Assembly: GCF_010726955.1 (NCBI RefSeq)
Contig: NZ_AP022603.1
Coordinates: 806,001 to 870,000, forward strand
DNA length: 64,000 nt
Source: Mycolicibacterium fallax
GTDB taxonomy: Bacteria > Actinomycetota > Actinomycetes > Mycobacteriales > Mycobacteriaceae
Direction: 5' to 3'
Shown: in pieces, positions 8,026 to 16,969 of the stretch
Position numbering within the stretch: the stretch's first letter is position 1
How the letters are laid out: each line of letters starts with the position of its first letter
Notes under the pieces: generated by a model
Databases searched by the model: none
The model's input: the letters and a program-made list of their open reading frames with translations, nothing else
What the model was told of the DNA's origin: nothing
Program-made: the position numbers and the translations under genes

Positions 8026-8280
8026 ATGTCAACAACACATCACGACGACGAGAGCGTGAGTAAGAATGCGCCCTATCGAGCGGATCGGAGGGCTGCGCAG
8101 CGGGCGGATATCAAACGCGCCCGGCACAGCCGACGGATCATCGTCCATTCCGAACAACGCGAGCAGCCCGACGTGCGCAAGATTGCGCGAGCGATCATCG
8201 CCATGGCAATGGCCGATGCCGAGCGTGAGGCTCAGGCCGAGCGGCAGGCTCGCGACGATGCGGAGGGCTCCGATGAGTAG
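8026..8280 (+). CDS. Small basic protein at head of the transfer operon
   Basis: 84 aa, highly charged and helical (RADRRAAQRADIKRARHSRR, then EREAQAERQARDDAE), no membrane segment. Preceded by a near-perfect Shine-Dalgarno. Its last codons overlap the start of the coupling ATPase (ATG 8273 within the stop region). The basic N-terminal half could bind DNA, and its position before the VirD4/TraG-like ATPase would suit an accessory DNA-processing factor; both are inference. Confidence 0.65.
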   Translation: MSTTHHDDESVSKNAPYRADRRAAQRADIKRARHSRRIIVHSEQREQPDVRKIARAIIAMAMADAEREAQAERQARDDAEGSDE

Positions 8281-10384
8281 CTGCGGATCGTTCGCCTGGA
8301 CGAAGCTGGAGCTGCCTACTCCACTACCGACTGAAGCTGCACGTGCGGCCGTCGGTGCGCTTGCCGGCCTGGCCGGGCAACCTCGCCTGGTTCTGGAGGC
8401 TCGGGGCGAAGCCGGCACCGTCGCCTGGTTTCTCGGAGCCGAGCCTGCCGTCGCGGGACGGGCAGTGCGAGCGATGTCGCCGTACCTAGTTGGGCTGCGT
8501 GCGACTGCCGGGCGTCGCCCTGTTGATTCGACGGTTGCAGCGGCGGTGCGCCTGCCGGGGCATCGCCGGGTGCCGTTGGCGGTCGGGTCGACCGAACAGG
8601 TCGCTCGCGGTGTCCTTGCTGCCCTCTCCGGCGCTCATCGAGGTGAACTGGTGCGGTTGCAGGTGATCCTGGGACCACGTCATCGTCCACGCCTGATCTC
8701 CGATGTTCCGAGCCAACAGCGGACACGGATCGGTGTCAAGTTCGGTGAGCATCGGTTCTCGTGTGAGCTGCGGATCGGCGCACGATCTCGTGATCGTGCT
8801 CGGGCGCAGCGGCTGATCGGGAACGTGGCTGCACCGCTGCGTGGCCTGGAAGCCCCGGGTGTGGCGCTCCGCCTGAAGCGGTCGTCGTTGCGGGCGCTCG
8901 ACGAGATGCGCGACCCGCTGCTGTGGCCGAGTGAACTGGGCATCACGGAGCTGACGGCGCTGCTCGGGTGGCCGATCGGTCCGAAGGACATGGACCTACC
9001 GGGCGTGCCCTCACCTCACCCGCGCCAGCTTCCAGTCGCCACGAATGTTCCGCGTACAGGTCGGATTCTGGGCGACTCGACTCTCGATGGCGACCGGCCA
9101 GTCGGCCAGGGTGTGGAGGAGGCCAAGCGGGTCATGCACGTGATCGGCCCCATGGGCACCGGCAAGTCGACGATGCTGGTGAACCTGGCGCTGGCGGACG
9201 CGACCGCCGGGCGGTCGGTGGTGCTCATCGACGGCAAGGGCGATGCCTGTACGGATTTCCTCGAGCGCGTCGACCCGAAGCGGCACGACGACATCGTGGT
9301 GTTCGACCCCACCGACAGCCGCCCTGTCGGGGTGGCGGTATTCGCCGATGATCAGCCGGAACGGTCGGCAGATGTGATCTTCGGTGTCTTCAAGAGCCTC
9401 TACGGCGACCAGCTCGGTCCGCGCAGTAGCGACCTGCTACATGCCGCCCTGTTGACGCTCGCCCGGGTAGGCGGCTGTTCGCTGTCGATGCTGCCGATGA
9501 TCCTGTCGAATGCGGCGGTGCGGCGGCCTCTGGTGGCGAAGGTCGCCGGCTCCGATCCGCTGGGTCTCGGGGCGTTCTGGGCACATTTCGAGGCGCTGTC
9601 GGATGCCGAGCGCACGCACGTGATCGCGCCACTGCGCAACAAACTGGACCCGATCCTGACGTTGCGTCCGTCGCTGCGGGCCATGTTCGGGCAGGCGCGG
9701 CCTGCGTTCTCGCTGCGCGACCTGTTCCTGGAGCCCGATAAGCGTCCGATCGTGGTCATCTCACTGGGGAGCGCGGAGCTGGGTCCGGAGGGTGCCCGGC
9801 TGATGGGCTCGATTCTGTTGGCGCTGATCTGGCAGGCGGCGCAGGAACGTACCCGGTTGCCGCAATCGCAGCGCCACCCGGTGATGCTCTATCTCGACGA
9901 GTTTCAGGAGATCGTTCGGCTCGGTGATCTCGCCGATGCGCTCGGGCGAGCACGCGGTCTCGGGGTGGCGTTCGCGGCGCTGGCCCACCAGTCGCTGACA
10001 CAGCTCAGCCCGTCGATGCGGCAGGCGGTCATGGCGCACGCCCGTAGTCGTGTCTGCTTCCAGCTCAGCCCGCAGGACGCGAAGGACATCGCCGCCACCA
10101 CCAACGGTGTGCTCACGCCGCGCGACCTCCAGGAACTTCCCGCTTTCGTGGCACAGGCATCGCTGTTGGTCGGCGGGGACCGCATGCCGTGGTGCACGAT
10201 CCGCACTCGCCGGTTGCCTCCAAAGATCCAGTCGGCCGCACAGGTCCAGGCGCTGTCACGAGCCCGCTATGGTCGTCCGCTCCGAGACGTCGAAGCCGAA
10301 CTACTCGCCATCGGCGGCTGGAGCGCCGATGCCACGGCGGACGAGTCGTTTGGGCGTAGCCGCCGGAAGGGAGGTGGCAAATGA
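8273..10384 (+). CDS. VirD4/TraG-type conjugative coupling ATPase
   Basis: About 703 aa from the ATG at 8273, which overlaps the preceding stop; a longer frame upstream overlaps the small basic protein and is rejected. Walker A is GPMGTGKST at about residues 291-299, followed by VVLIDGKGD. Walker B is VMLYLDEFQE near residue 540, then the ARGLGVAFAALAHQSLTQL segment typical of type IV coupling and HerA/FtsK-like ATPases. No clear N-terminal membrane helices; the first 270 residues form an unassigned domain. It is expected to pump or recruit element DNA at the cell pole or membrane. It is followed, with 4-bp overlaps, by the replication-relaxation and methyltransferase genes. Confidence 0.85.
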   Translation: MSSCGSFAWTKLELPTPLPTEAARAAVGALAGLAGQPRLVLEARGEAGTVAWFLGAEPAVAGRAVRAMSPYLVGLRATAGRRPVDSTVAAAVRLPGHRRVPLAVGSTEQVARGVLAALSGAHRGELVRLQVILGPRHRPRLISDVPSQQRTRIGVKFGEHRFSCELRIGARSRDRARAQRLIGNVAAPLRGLEAPGVALRLKRSSLRALDEMRDPLLWPSELGITELTALLGWPIGPKDMDLPGVPSPHPRQLPVATNVPRTGRILGDSTLDGDRPVGQGVEEAKRVMHVIGPMGTGKSTMLVNLALADATAGRSVVLIDGKGDACTDFLERVDPKRHDDIVVFDPTDSRPVGVAVFADDQPERSADVIFGVFKSLYGDQLGPRSSDLLHAALLTLARVGGCSLSMLPMILSNAAVRRPLVAKVAGSDPLGLGAFWAHFEALSDAERTHVIAPLRNKLDPILTLRPSLRAMFGQARPAFSLRDLFLEPDKRPIVVISLGSAELGPEGARLMGSILLALIWQAAQERTRLPQSQRHPVMLYLDEFQEIVRLGDLADALGRARGLGVAFAALAHQSLTQLSPSMRQAVMAHARSRVCFQLSPQDAKDIAATTNGVLTPRDLQELPAFVAQASLLVGGDRMPWCTIRTRRLPPKIQSAAQVQALSRARYGRPLRDVEAELLAIGGWSADATADESFGRSRRKGGGK

Positions 10385-11355
10385 GCGCCGCACAGCCGAC
10401 TACTCATGGCGGGTACACCCCGGGCGCAGGGCTACCGCTCGGCGTACCGGCCGCCTCCGGTGACGACATGGTGAGTGCGCAGGTCGGCGATGAGTTCCCC
10501 GGTTCTAGGGAGCCGAATACTTCGGTCCCTTCGGCGTCCGAAGTTGCTCCGCGCGGCGCGGGTCGCCGGGTCGGGGCTCGCCAACTGGCCCGGCTGACCG
10601 ACCAACTCTCGGACCGCGATCGCGATGTCCTCCGGCTGGTGGCCGACCACCGGTACCTGACCACCCACCAGGTTCAGCACTTCTGCTTCGTCGACCACGA
10701 AACGGCAGCGACCGGAGCGCGGGTCACTCGGCGGGTCCTCGCCCGACTCCAGCGCGATGGACTGATCCGCCCACTCGATCGACGGGTCGGCGGCCTGGGA
10801 TCAGGTAGCGGGGTAACCATCTGGCGACTGAGCGCGAGCGGGCTGCGCATCGTCTACGGCGACGACAAGCGGCGTCGCTCCGGTGAGCCCTCGGAGCGCT
10901 TCCTGCGCCACTGCCTGGCGGTCGCCGACGTCCATATCCTGCTACACCAGCACCGTCGTATCGAGACTATCGAGAACGTCGTCGTGGAGGTCGAACCAGC
11001 GTCCTGGCGCAAGTATCTCGGCCCGAGCGGTGAGCCGCGCTGGCTACAGCCCGACCTGTACGCCGAGCTCACGACAGCCGACTTCGTCGACCGGACATTC
11101 ATCGAGGTCGACCTGGGCACGGAGTCGCTGCCGACGCTGATCCGCAAGTGCCAGCAGTACGAGGACTACCGCCGCAGCGGGATCGAACAAGACCGCCGTG
11201 GCAGCTTCCCGCTGGTGGTCTGGCTTCTGACCACCGCCGAGCGCGCCGCGAAGCTCGAAGCGGCCGTCCGTCGCAGCCACAGTCTGACGGCGGCGATGTT
11301 CCGCTACGCCACCCCGAACACACTGGCGCAGGTGCTGGCCGGAGGTACGGCATGA
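10381..11355 (+). CDS. Replication-relaxation family protein
   Basis: 324 aa. After a disordered N-terminus of about 70 residues comes a winged-helix block (LSDRDRDVLRLVADHRYLTT, HQVQHFCF, RVLARLQRDGLIRPL), then an alpha/beta part with FIEVDLGTESLPTLIRK and QQYEDYRRSG. This is the signature of the Replic_Relax (PF13814) family, found next to TraG/FtsK-like genes in actinobacterial plasmids and integrative elements; a role in DNA processing or replication start is presumed. The E-D-E pattern in the second half resembles a PD-(D/E)XK-type nuclease core, which is my inference. Start overlaps the ATPase stop (ATGA). Confidence 0.85.
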   Translation: MSAAQPTTHGGYTPGAGLPLGVPAASGDDMVSAQVGDEFPGSREPNTSVPSASEVAPRGAGRRVGARQLARLTDQLSDRDRDVLRLVADHRYLTTHQVQHFCFVDHETAATGARVTRRVLARLQRDGLIRPLDRRVGGLGSGSGVTIWRLSASGLRIVYGDDKRRRSGEPSERFLRHCLAVADVHILLHQHRRIETIENVVVEVEPASWRKYLGPSGEPRWLQPDLYAELTTADFVDRTFIEVDLGTESLPTLIRKCQQYEDYRRSGIEQDRRGSFPLVVWLLTTAERAAKLEAAVRRSHSLTAAMFRYATPNTLAQVLAGGTA

Positions 11356-12377
11356 GCCTGCCTCGCAACCAGATCCTCGTCGGCGACGCGCTCGACCGCG
11401 TCCGGGAGCTGCCGGATGCGTCGGTCGACTGCGTAGTGACCAGCCCGCCCTACTTCCGACTACGCAACTACGACCACGACAACCAGCTCGGGCTCGAAGC
11501 GCACGTCGACGAATGGGTCGCGGGGCTGCGGGAGCTACTCACCGAGGTGCGGCGGGTGCTCGTGCCGACCGGGACGATCTGGCTGAACCTGGGGGACAGC
11601 TACAGCACCAAACCGGCCGAGGGAGCCGGCCGCAAGAGCCTGCTGCTCGGGCCAGAACGTCTGGCACTGCAGCTGGTTAAAGACGGCTGGCTGGTGCGCA
11701 ACAAGGTCGTGTGGGCCAAGACGAACACCATCCCGACCAGCGTGGCGGACCGGCTCGCCACCAAGCACGAGTTCATCTACGTACTCGCCCGTTCGCCGAC
11801 CTACTTCTTCGACCTGGACGCCATCCGCGAGCCGCACGTCAGCCGCCCACCAAAACGCAAGACTTCCACGAGGCTGGCATCGCGGAAGCCGGATCGACCG
11901 GCCTGGCTGGGGCCGAACAGCGACGGTGACCGGGGACTGGCCGCACTACACGCCGCTGGGCTGCTCGGCCATCCGCTCGGCAAGAACCCCGGCGATGTCT
12001 GGCGGCTGGCCGTCAGCGGCTACCGTGGCCCGCATTTCGCGACCTTCCCGGTCAGCCTGGCGCGGCGGATGATCGAGGCCGGCTGCCCCGAACGACGCTG
12101 CAGCCGGTGCCGGACGGCGTACAAGCGTCCAGTGCGGCGACTCGGCGCGGTCGCGACTCGCCTGGCCCTACGAGCGATGTGCGCCTGCGACGCGGCGAGC
12201 GAACCGGGCCTGGTGCTCGACCCGTTCATCGGCTCCGGCACGACCGCCATCGCCGCCGAAACACTCGACCGCGACTGGCTCGGAATCGAGCTCAACCCTG
12301 ACTATGTCGCGCTGGCCACCGACCGCATCGACGGCGAGCGCACCACCCGTAAACGAAAGGAGGTGATCCATGAATGA
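11352..12377 (+). CDS. Orphan site-specific DNA methyltransferase (beta class)
   Basis: 341 aa from the ATG that overlaps the preceding stop. Catalytic motif TSPPY at residues 30-34 and SAM motif DPFIGSGTT at about 290-298: the catalytic-before-SAM order of beta-class N4-cytosine/N6-adenine enzymes. Before motif I is a cysteine cluster (CPERRCSRC, later CAC), probably a zinc-binding insert. No cognate endonuclease lies beside it, and it is separate from the type I system on the other strand. Inside a transfer operon it probably marks element DNA against host restriction. Target base and site cannot be told from sequence. Confidence 0.88.
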   Translation: MSLPRNQILVGDALDRVRELPDASVDCVVTSPPYFRLRNYDHDNQLGLEAHVDEWVAGLRELLTEVRRVLVPTGTIWLNLGDSYSTKPAEGAGRKSLLLGPERLALQLVKDGWLVRNKVVWAKTNTIPTSVADRLATKHEFIYVLARSPTYFFDLDAIREPHVSRPPKRKTSTRLASRKPDRPAWLGPNSDGDRGLAALHAAGLLGHPLGKNPGDVWRLAVSGYRGPHFATFPVSLARRMIEAGCPERRCSRCRTAYKRPVRRLGAVATRLALRAMCACDAASEPGLVLDPFIGSGTTAIAAETLDRDWLGIELNPDYVALATDRIDGERTTRKRKEVIHE

Positions 12378-12954
12378 GAAAGATCAAAAACCACAGCACC
12401 CCGAGCGTGAGCAGCAGCCCACCCTGCAGCCGCGCATCTGGGTCGGCAGCCTGGCCGACTACAACGCCGGGCGCCTGCACGGCGACTGGCTCGATGCCGC
12501 CGTCGCCAACGAGGAGCTGCACGACGCCGTTCAGCGCATCCTGGCCAGCAGCCACGAGCCGGACGCCGAGGAGTACGGCATCTTCGACTACGACGAGTTC
12601 GGCCCGTTCCAGGTCGGCGAGTACGAGCAGCTCGACGTGGTGGCCCGGGTGGCGCGCGGCATCGCCGAGCACGGCCTGGCGTTCGCGGCCTACGCACAGC
12701 TACACGATGCCGATCCCGACATGCTCGATTCGTTCACCGACTCCTATGGCGGCGAATACGACTCGCCGGAGGACTGGGCGCGCGACGTGCTGCACGACGG
12801 GCTCGAAACCGAGATCGACCGGGTGGTTCCCGAAGCACTGCGCGGATACGTGTCGATCAACTACGCCGGCTTCGCCCGCGACGCCGAGCTGTCCGGTGAC
12901 GTGCACTTCGAACGCTCACCCGACGGTCATGTCTACGTCTTCACCATCCCGTAG
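12370..12954 (+). CDS. ardA: Antirestriction protein ArdA
   Basis: 194 aa, acidic throughout, as expected for a DNA mimic. Family landmarks: RIWVGSLADYNAGRLHGDWLD near residue 23, the EEYGIFDYDEF motif near 75, and a C-terminal FARDAELSGD segment. ArdA mimics bent B-form DNA and blocks type I restriction enzymes while an element enters a new host. The ATG lies 8 bp inside the methyltransferase gene and follows a perfect AAAGGAGGTGATC ribosome-binding site, suggesting high expression. Its presence in an element that itself carries hsdMS is notable. Confidence 0.9.
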   Translation: MNEKDQKPQHPEREQQPTLQPRIWVGSLADYNAGRLHGDWLDAAVANEELHDAVQRILASSHEPDAEEYGIFDYDEFGPFQVGEYEQLDVVARVARGIAEHGLAFAAYAQLHDADPDMLDSFTDSYGGEYDSPEDWARDVLHDGLETEIDRVVPEALRGYVSINYAGFARDAELSGDVHFERSPDGHVYVFTIP

Positions 12955-12993
12955 ATGGGAGGGCCCTTCGTCGGGGGCCTGCGGCCGAAATCA

Positions 12994-13012
12994 TGAAGGC
13001 ATCCCGCCTTCA
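12994..13012. promoter_or_regulatory. Hairpin with ATCCC loop (copy 2)
   Basis: Perfect 7-bp stem TGAAGGC/GCCTTCA around the loop ATCCC, 85 nt before the ATG of the ribbon-helix-helix gene. The stem differs from copy 1 (6404-6422) at positions that keep pairing, while GGC-ATCCC-GCC is invariant. Confidence 0.5.
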
Positions 13013-13097
13013 CCGGTCGCACCACCCCGAGGAAGTGGCCGAACGACTCCCGCGCGGAACCGTTCGGACAAACACCCTCAGGAAGGAGGAGACGGTC

Positions 13098-13376
13098 ATG
13101 AAGACCATTGCCGTCCGACTGGACGACGAACTGCACGCTCGCATCGGCATGCTGTCGAAGCTCAGCGGTATGACGGTCACGGACACCATCCGCACCGCCA
13201 TCGAGAAGCACCTCGACACCCTGGCCAACGATCCCGCGATCACCGCTAAGGCCGAGGAACTTCGCGCCGAGATCGAGAAGGATGCCGAACTGCAGCGACA
13301 GGCCCTCTCGGCCCTGTTCGGCTCGTCCACAACGCAAGCGCCGAAGACCACCCGTGGTCGCGGCACCAAGGGATAG
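13098..13376 (+). CDS. Ribbon-helix-helix DNA-binding protein
   Basis: 92 aa from the ATG behind GGAAGGAGGAG; the upstream in-frame ATG at 12993 lies in the hairpin and has no ribosome-binding site. Residues 1-45 match a CopG/Arc fold: beta strand KTIAVRLDDEL, helix HARIGMLSKLSG, turn MTVTD, helix TIRTAIEKHLDTL. A charged helix and a disordered basic tail (TTRGRGTKG) follow. Likely a dimeric DNA-binding protein, either a small repressor or the antitoxin-like partner of an unlinked function; no toxin gene is adjacent. Confidence 0.8.
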   Translation: MKTIAVRLDDELHARIGMLSKLSGMTVTDTIRTAIEKHLDTLANDPAITAKAEELRAEIEKDAELQRQALSALFGSSTTQAPKTTRGRGTKG

Positions 13377-13397
13377 CCCACCGGGCCGTCCGTCCTC

Positions 13398-13443
13398 GGC
13401 GGGAGCCAGCCCCGAGTTCCGCAAGGACTCGCTGGCTCCCGCC
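13398..13443 (+). terminator. Inverted repeat after the ribbon-helix-helix gene
   Basis: Perfect 13-bp arms GGCGGGAGCCAGC (13398-13410) and complement (13431-13443) with a 20-nt loop, starting 22 bp after the stop and before an AT-rich promoter region. Most likely the end of the 8026-13376 transcription unit. Confidence 0.5.
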
Positions 13444-13489
13444 AATTCGACACCAACTAAACAAGAGAAGCCTCTCCTTTATTCGATGT

Positions 13490-13535
13490 GGAATGAACAA
13501 TCATCATTCCCATTTCGAAACAATCTCTATAAAAT
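13490..13535 (+). promoter_or_regulatory. Promoter/operator of the XRE repressor gene
   Basis: AT-rich patch. A -10-like TATAAAAT lies at 13528-13535. An inverted repeat GGAATGA/TCATTCC (13490-13496, 13504-13510) and the palindrome-containing ATTTCGAAAC (13512-13521) sit where the -35 and spacer should be. A GGGAGGA ribosome-binding site precedes the ATG at 13562. Autorepression by the XRE protein is likely but inferred. Confidence 0.5.
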
Positions 13536-13561
13536 AGGAAATAAATGGGAGGAATTAAACA

Positions 13562-13972
13562 ATGACAAGCAACGCTATGCAGTCGGCTGCCGACAATTCT
13601 CTCGGCAGCCTCATTCACGATGCACGACTTAATGCGGGATTCACGTTCCGCGCACTATCGGAGGCTTCCGGCGTCGCACAGGGACAGATCTCCAAGCTGG
13701 AAAAGGGTCAGGTGATGAAGGTCAATCCGGCGCATATTGCGGCACTCGCTGAACCGCTCGGGCTGTCGCTGTACAGCATGTACGCCGCCGCCGGCTACAA
13801 AACGCCCGCATCGCTGTCACAGCTCGGCGACGACCTCGAAGAGAAGATCCGCCAACTACCACCGGATGCGGTCGCCCGCCTGGAGCACTACGTCGAACGC
13901 CTACTGGACACGACCACGACCGAACTTGCACCGGAACCCGTGTACGACATCGATCCGGCGGCCAGCAACTAG
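13562..13972 (+). CDS. XRE-family HTH transcriptional regulator
   Basis: 136 aa. Residues 14-70 form a classic Cro/C1 HTH: SLIHDARLNAGFTFRALSEA, SGVAQGQISKLEKGQ, then NPAHIAALAEPLGLSLYSMY. The C-terminal part (EEKIRQLPPDAVARLEHYV) is probably a dimerisation helix. It lies 31 bp before the integrase and behind its own AT-rich promoter, the usual place for the repressor or excision-control gene of an integrative element. A shared 10-mer upstream of 8026 suggests it may also control the transfer operon. Confidence 0.85.
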   Translation: MTSNAMQSAADNSLGSLIHDARLNAGFTFRALSEASGVAQGQISKLEKGQVMKVNPAHIAALAEPLGLSLYSMYAAAGYKTPASLSQLGDDLEEKIRQLPPDAVARLEHYVERLLDTTTTELAPEPVYDIDPAASN

Positions 13973-15263
13973 CCCAGCTCAGGCAGAAAGGAGGAACAGG
14001 GACATGACAAGCCACACCACGACCGGTCCGCAGATCGCCGTCTCGTACCTGCGGGTCTCGACCACGAGACAGATGGACACCGGTGCCGACGTCGACGCCG
14101 AGGGCAACTCGATCGCCACCCAGCGCGAGGCCAACAACGCCAAGGCTGCCAGGATGGGTGCCCTGATCGAGAAGGAATTCGTCGAACCGGGCGCATCGGC
14201 GCAGACCATCGACAAGCGGCCGATCTTCAAGCAGTTGCTCGCCTACCTCGGCGAGAATCCGGATGTCTCGCTGGTGATCATCTACATGCGCTCGCGCGCC
14301 TTCCGCAACCTCGGCGACGCGGTCATCACCAAGCGACGGCTCGAAACGATGGGCGTCAAGCTCGTCTCGGCCAAGGAAGACTTCGGCGAGGGCATCATGG
14401 CCGACGCCATGGAAGCAGTCACCGACATCATCAACGAAGTCCAGGTACGGATGTCCGGCGAGGACATCAAGGTCAAGATGCGCCACAAGGCACAGATGGG
14501 CGGCACCAACGGGCGCGCCCCGATCGGCTACCGCAACGTGCGAATCGAACACGACGGGCGACAGGTCAACGGCATCGCCGTCGACGAGGAACGTGCGCCG
14601 CTGATCAAGCAGGCTTTCGAAATGTATGCCACCGGCGACTACTCGATCGACCGTCTCCAGGAAACCATGGCCGACCTCGGACTCCGGGCTCGCCCGCAAG
14701 GACGGGGCGGCGCAAAGGAGCTGTCCCGGTCACACCTGCACCGGATGCTGAGCGACCCGTACTACATCGGCATCGTCCGCTACAAGGGCGAAACCTTCCC
14801 TGGTCGACACCAGCCGATCATCCCCGCCGACCTGTTCGAGCGCGTCCAGAAGGTCATCGAAGACCGCTCTGCCCGGGGACAACGCGACCGTGTCCTCTAC
14901 CACTACCTCAAGGGCCTGCTGTACTGCGAGCGCTGCCGCGCCAACGGCCGCAGTTCCCGACTGGTCTACACCGAGGCGAAAGGCAACGGCGGCAATTACG
15001 CCTACTACCTGTGCTTGGCCCGCCAGCGGGGTGAATGCGATCTCCCGCACCTGCCGGTGCTCGACGTCGAGTGGTACGTCCTCGACCACTACGCCAAGCT
15101 CGGCCTACCCCCGAAGTTCCTGGACTACATCCGCGAGGCCATCGACGTCGCGATGGCCGATGCGCAGGCCCACGTCCGTGGCCTGCATGTCACATACCGC
15201 AAGAAGCTCGACAAACTCGCCCAGCAGGAGGAGCTGAGGGGGACCCGTTTTGTGGTCCAGTCG

Positions 15264-16148
15264 TTATGCGACTTTCGGTTGATGGGTCGTGGCCCACTGT
15301 AGGGCAAACTCGGCCGGGGTGAGGTCGCCGTGGGCGGTGTGGGGCCGATTGGCGTTGTAGTCACGACGCCAGTCCTCGATGAGCACCCTGGCTTCCAGCA
15401 GGGAGTCGAACCGCCACGAGTTGAGCAGTTCATCACGAAGCCGGCCGTTGAACGACTCGATGAAAGCGTTTTGCCACGGCGAGCCGGGATCGATGAAAAG
15501 TGAACCAGCACTGTTGAACCGGCACCAATCGGCGACGGCGTGCGCGACGAACTCCGGGCCGTTGTCGAAGCGCACGTAGTGCGGTGCACCGTGTACCAGG
15601 GCGAGGCGGTCCAGCACGGCGACCACGCCGTCGGCGTCGATGCTGCGGTCGACCTCGATCGCCAGGGCCTCGCGGGTGAACTCGTCGATGACGTTCAACA
15701 ACTTCAGCGTGCGACCGTCGGCGGTGGTGTCGAACTGAAAGTCCATCGCCCAGATGACATTCGGACGGATAGGCGACATCGCGCCCACGGCCACGCCGAT
15801 ACCAGTCAGCCGCTTCTTGCGGCGCCGCTGCGGCACCCGAAGCCCCTCCTCGCGCCACAGCCGGCGGATCCGCTTGTTGTTGACCTGCCAACCGGCGCGG
15901 CGGGCCATCTTGGCAGCGCGACGCCACCCCCAACGCGGCCGGTCGGTGGAGAACCGGCGCAGCCACCCCCTCAGCTGGGCCTCCTCGGTGCTGATCGACG
16001 GCGGGGCCAGGCGCATCGTGGAGCGGTGCAGACCCACCACGGTGCACGCGCGGCGCTCAGAGACCCCGAACCGCTCACGCAGCATCGCTGCTGCGCGGCG
16101 CTTGCGGTTCGGGGTCAGAAGTTTCCCGCCGAAATCTCCTTGAGCATG
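15264..16148 (-). CDS. IS3-family transposase OrfB (DDE integrase domain)
   Basis: About 294 aa, read by frameshift from OrfA; no good independent start was seen, so the 5' limit is approximate. The rve-type catalytic core has D in WAMDFQFDTTADG, D in VRFDNGPEFVA and E in NAFIESFNGRLRDE, followed by the RPHTAHGDLTPAEF ending typical of IS3 transposases. Upstream is the HTH_21 region (RFSTDRPRWGWRR). The gene appears intact. Confidence 0.88.
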   Translation of the reverse strand, partial: HAQGDFGGKLLTPNRKRRAAAMLRERFGVSERRACTVVGLHRSTMRLAPPSISTEEAQLRGWLRRFSTDRPRWGWRRAAKMARRAGWQVNNKRIRRLWREEGLRVPQRRRKKRLTGIGVAVGAMSPIRPNVIWAMDFQFDTTADGRTLKLLNVIDEFTREALAIEVDRSIDADGVVAVLDRLALVHGAPHYVRFDNGPEFVAHAVADWCRFNSAGSLFIDPGSPWQNAFIESFNGRLRDELLNSWRFDSLLEARVLIEDWRRDYNANRPHTAHGDLTPAEFALQWATTHQPKVA

Positions 16149-16402
16149 TCGATGTCGAGGGCCTGGTTGGCGACCAGCTTCTTGAGCCGGGCGTTCTCGG
16201 CCTCGAGCTCCTTGAGCCGCTTGGCGTCGTTGGCCTTCATGCCGCCGTACTGGGCCACCCAGCGATGCCACGTCGATTCCGCGACCTCCACATGCCGACA
16301 CACCTCGGCCAACTCCTGGCCGGTCGCCAGCAGCTTGTTGCCCTCAGCGAGCTTGCGGATAATCTGATCCGGCGTATGCCGCCGGCGCTTGTTCGATGCC
16401 AT
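16115..16402 (-). CDS. IS3-family transposase OrfA
   Basis: 95 aa from the ATG at 16402. N-terminal HTH (HTPDQIIRKLAEGNKLLATG, VEVAESTWHRWVAQYGG) that binds the IS ends, followed by a leucine-zipper stretch (LKELEAENARLKKLVANQAL, DIDMLKE). It ends in the other frame of OrfB; the AAGGAGATTTCGGCGGG stretch near 16117-16145 is where a -1 frameshift would make OrfAB. Confidence 0.88.
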   Translation of the reverse strand: MASNKRRRHTPDQIIRKLAEGNKLLATGQELAEVCRHVEVAESTWHRWVAQYGGMKANDAKRLKELEAENARLKKLVANQALDIDMLKEISAGNF

Positions 16403-16881
16403 GTCGTCGTCGATTCTTCCTGCCCAAACACTCGGGCAACAGAGTCCCACAACGACTGGACCACTACAGCGGGCTCACCTCAGAGCGACTGATCGATCTC
16501 GCCTCGGACGGTGAGCTCGCACCCGACAAGATCCGCGCACGGCTGCGCAAGATCCAGGTCGAACGCACCCAAGCACAGCAGGGCCTCGACGACACCGGCG
16601 ATCAACTCGAACTCGGTGCCCGCAAGCTCCAGCAATACCTCGACCTGCTCGACGATCCGCAGGCGCTCTACCTGCGTGCGCCCGAGGATGGACGACGCGA
16701 CCTCAACTCCGCCAGCTTCAGCAAGCTCTGGCTCAACGACGGAGGTGTGGTCACCGACGAACTCACACCAGCCATCTACGAGCTGCGCGACGCGGCACGC
16801 GCGTTCACGCACTGGCAAGGCGTCGATGCAGAGGCGCGTGACGATGAGGCGCTGCGCGTCTCTGACGTGCTGAAAAACCAA

Positions 16882-16908
16882 AAACTCCCCGGAGGCTCCG
16901 GGGAGTTT
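16882..16908 (-). terminator. Rho-independent terminator of tRNA-Leu(CAA)
   Basis: 12-bp perfect stem AAACTCCCCGGA with a 3-nt loop. On the minus strand it is followed by TTTTTGGTTTTT, so it terminates transcripts of the minus-strand tRNA gene. It marks where ordinary chromosome resumes, so the element boundary lies just to its left. Confidence 0.8.
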
Positions 16909-16969
16909 GGGTTGAACCATCGGTTCCGGCTCGCCGACATGTTCCGTGTCGGTTCGAGTAAGAACGTTT

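Larger units (their letters stand above)
15235..16482 (-). mobile_element. IS3-family insertion sequence (IS407-like group)
   Basis: 1,248 bp with TGAGG...CCTCA termini and imperfect inverted repeats of about 40 bp; a perfect core TGGTCCAGTCGTT lies at 15253-15265 and its complement at 16451-16463. It is flanked by a 4-bp direct repeat GAGC (15231-15234 and 16483-16486). Two overlapping frames encode OrfA and OrfB. The 4-bp duplication and the OrfA leucine-zipper ending fit the IS407 group of IS3. The termini still match well, so it may be active. Confidence 0.92.

Noticed and set aside
8066..8272. Upstream extension of the coupling ATPase frame
   Set aside because: It overlaps the small basic protein gene, which has the strong ribosome-binding site, and encodes non-conserved Arg/Ser-rich sequence. 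The ATG at 8273 fits the overlapping-operon pattern.
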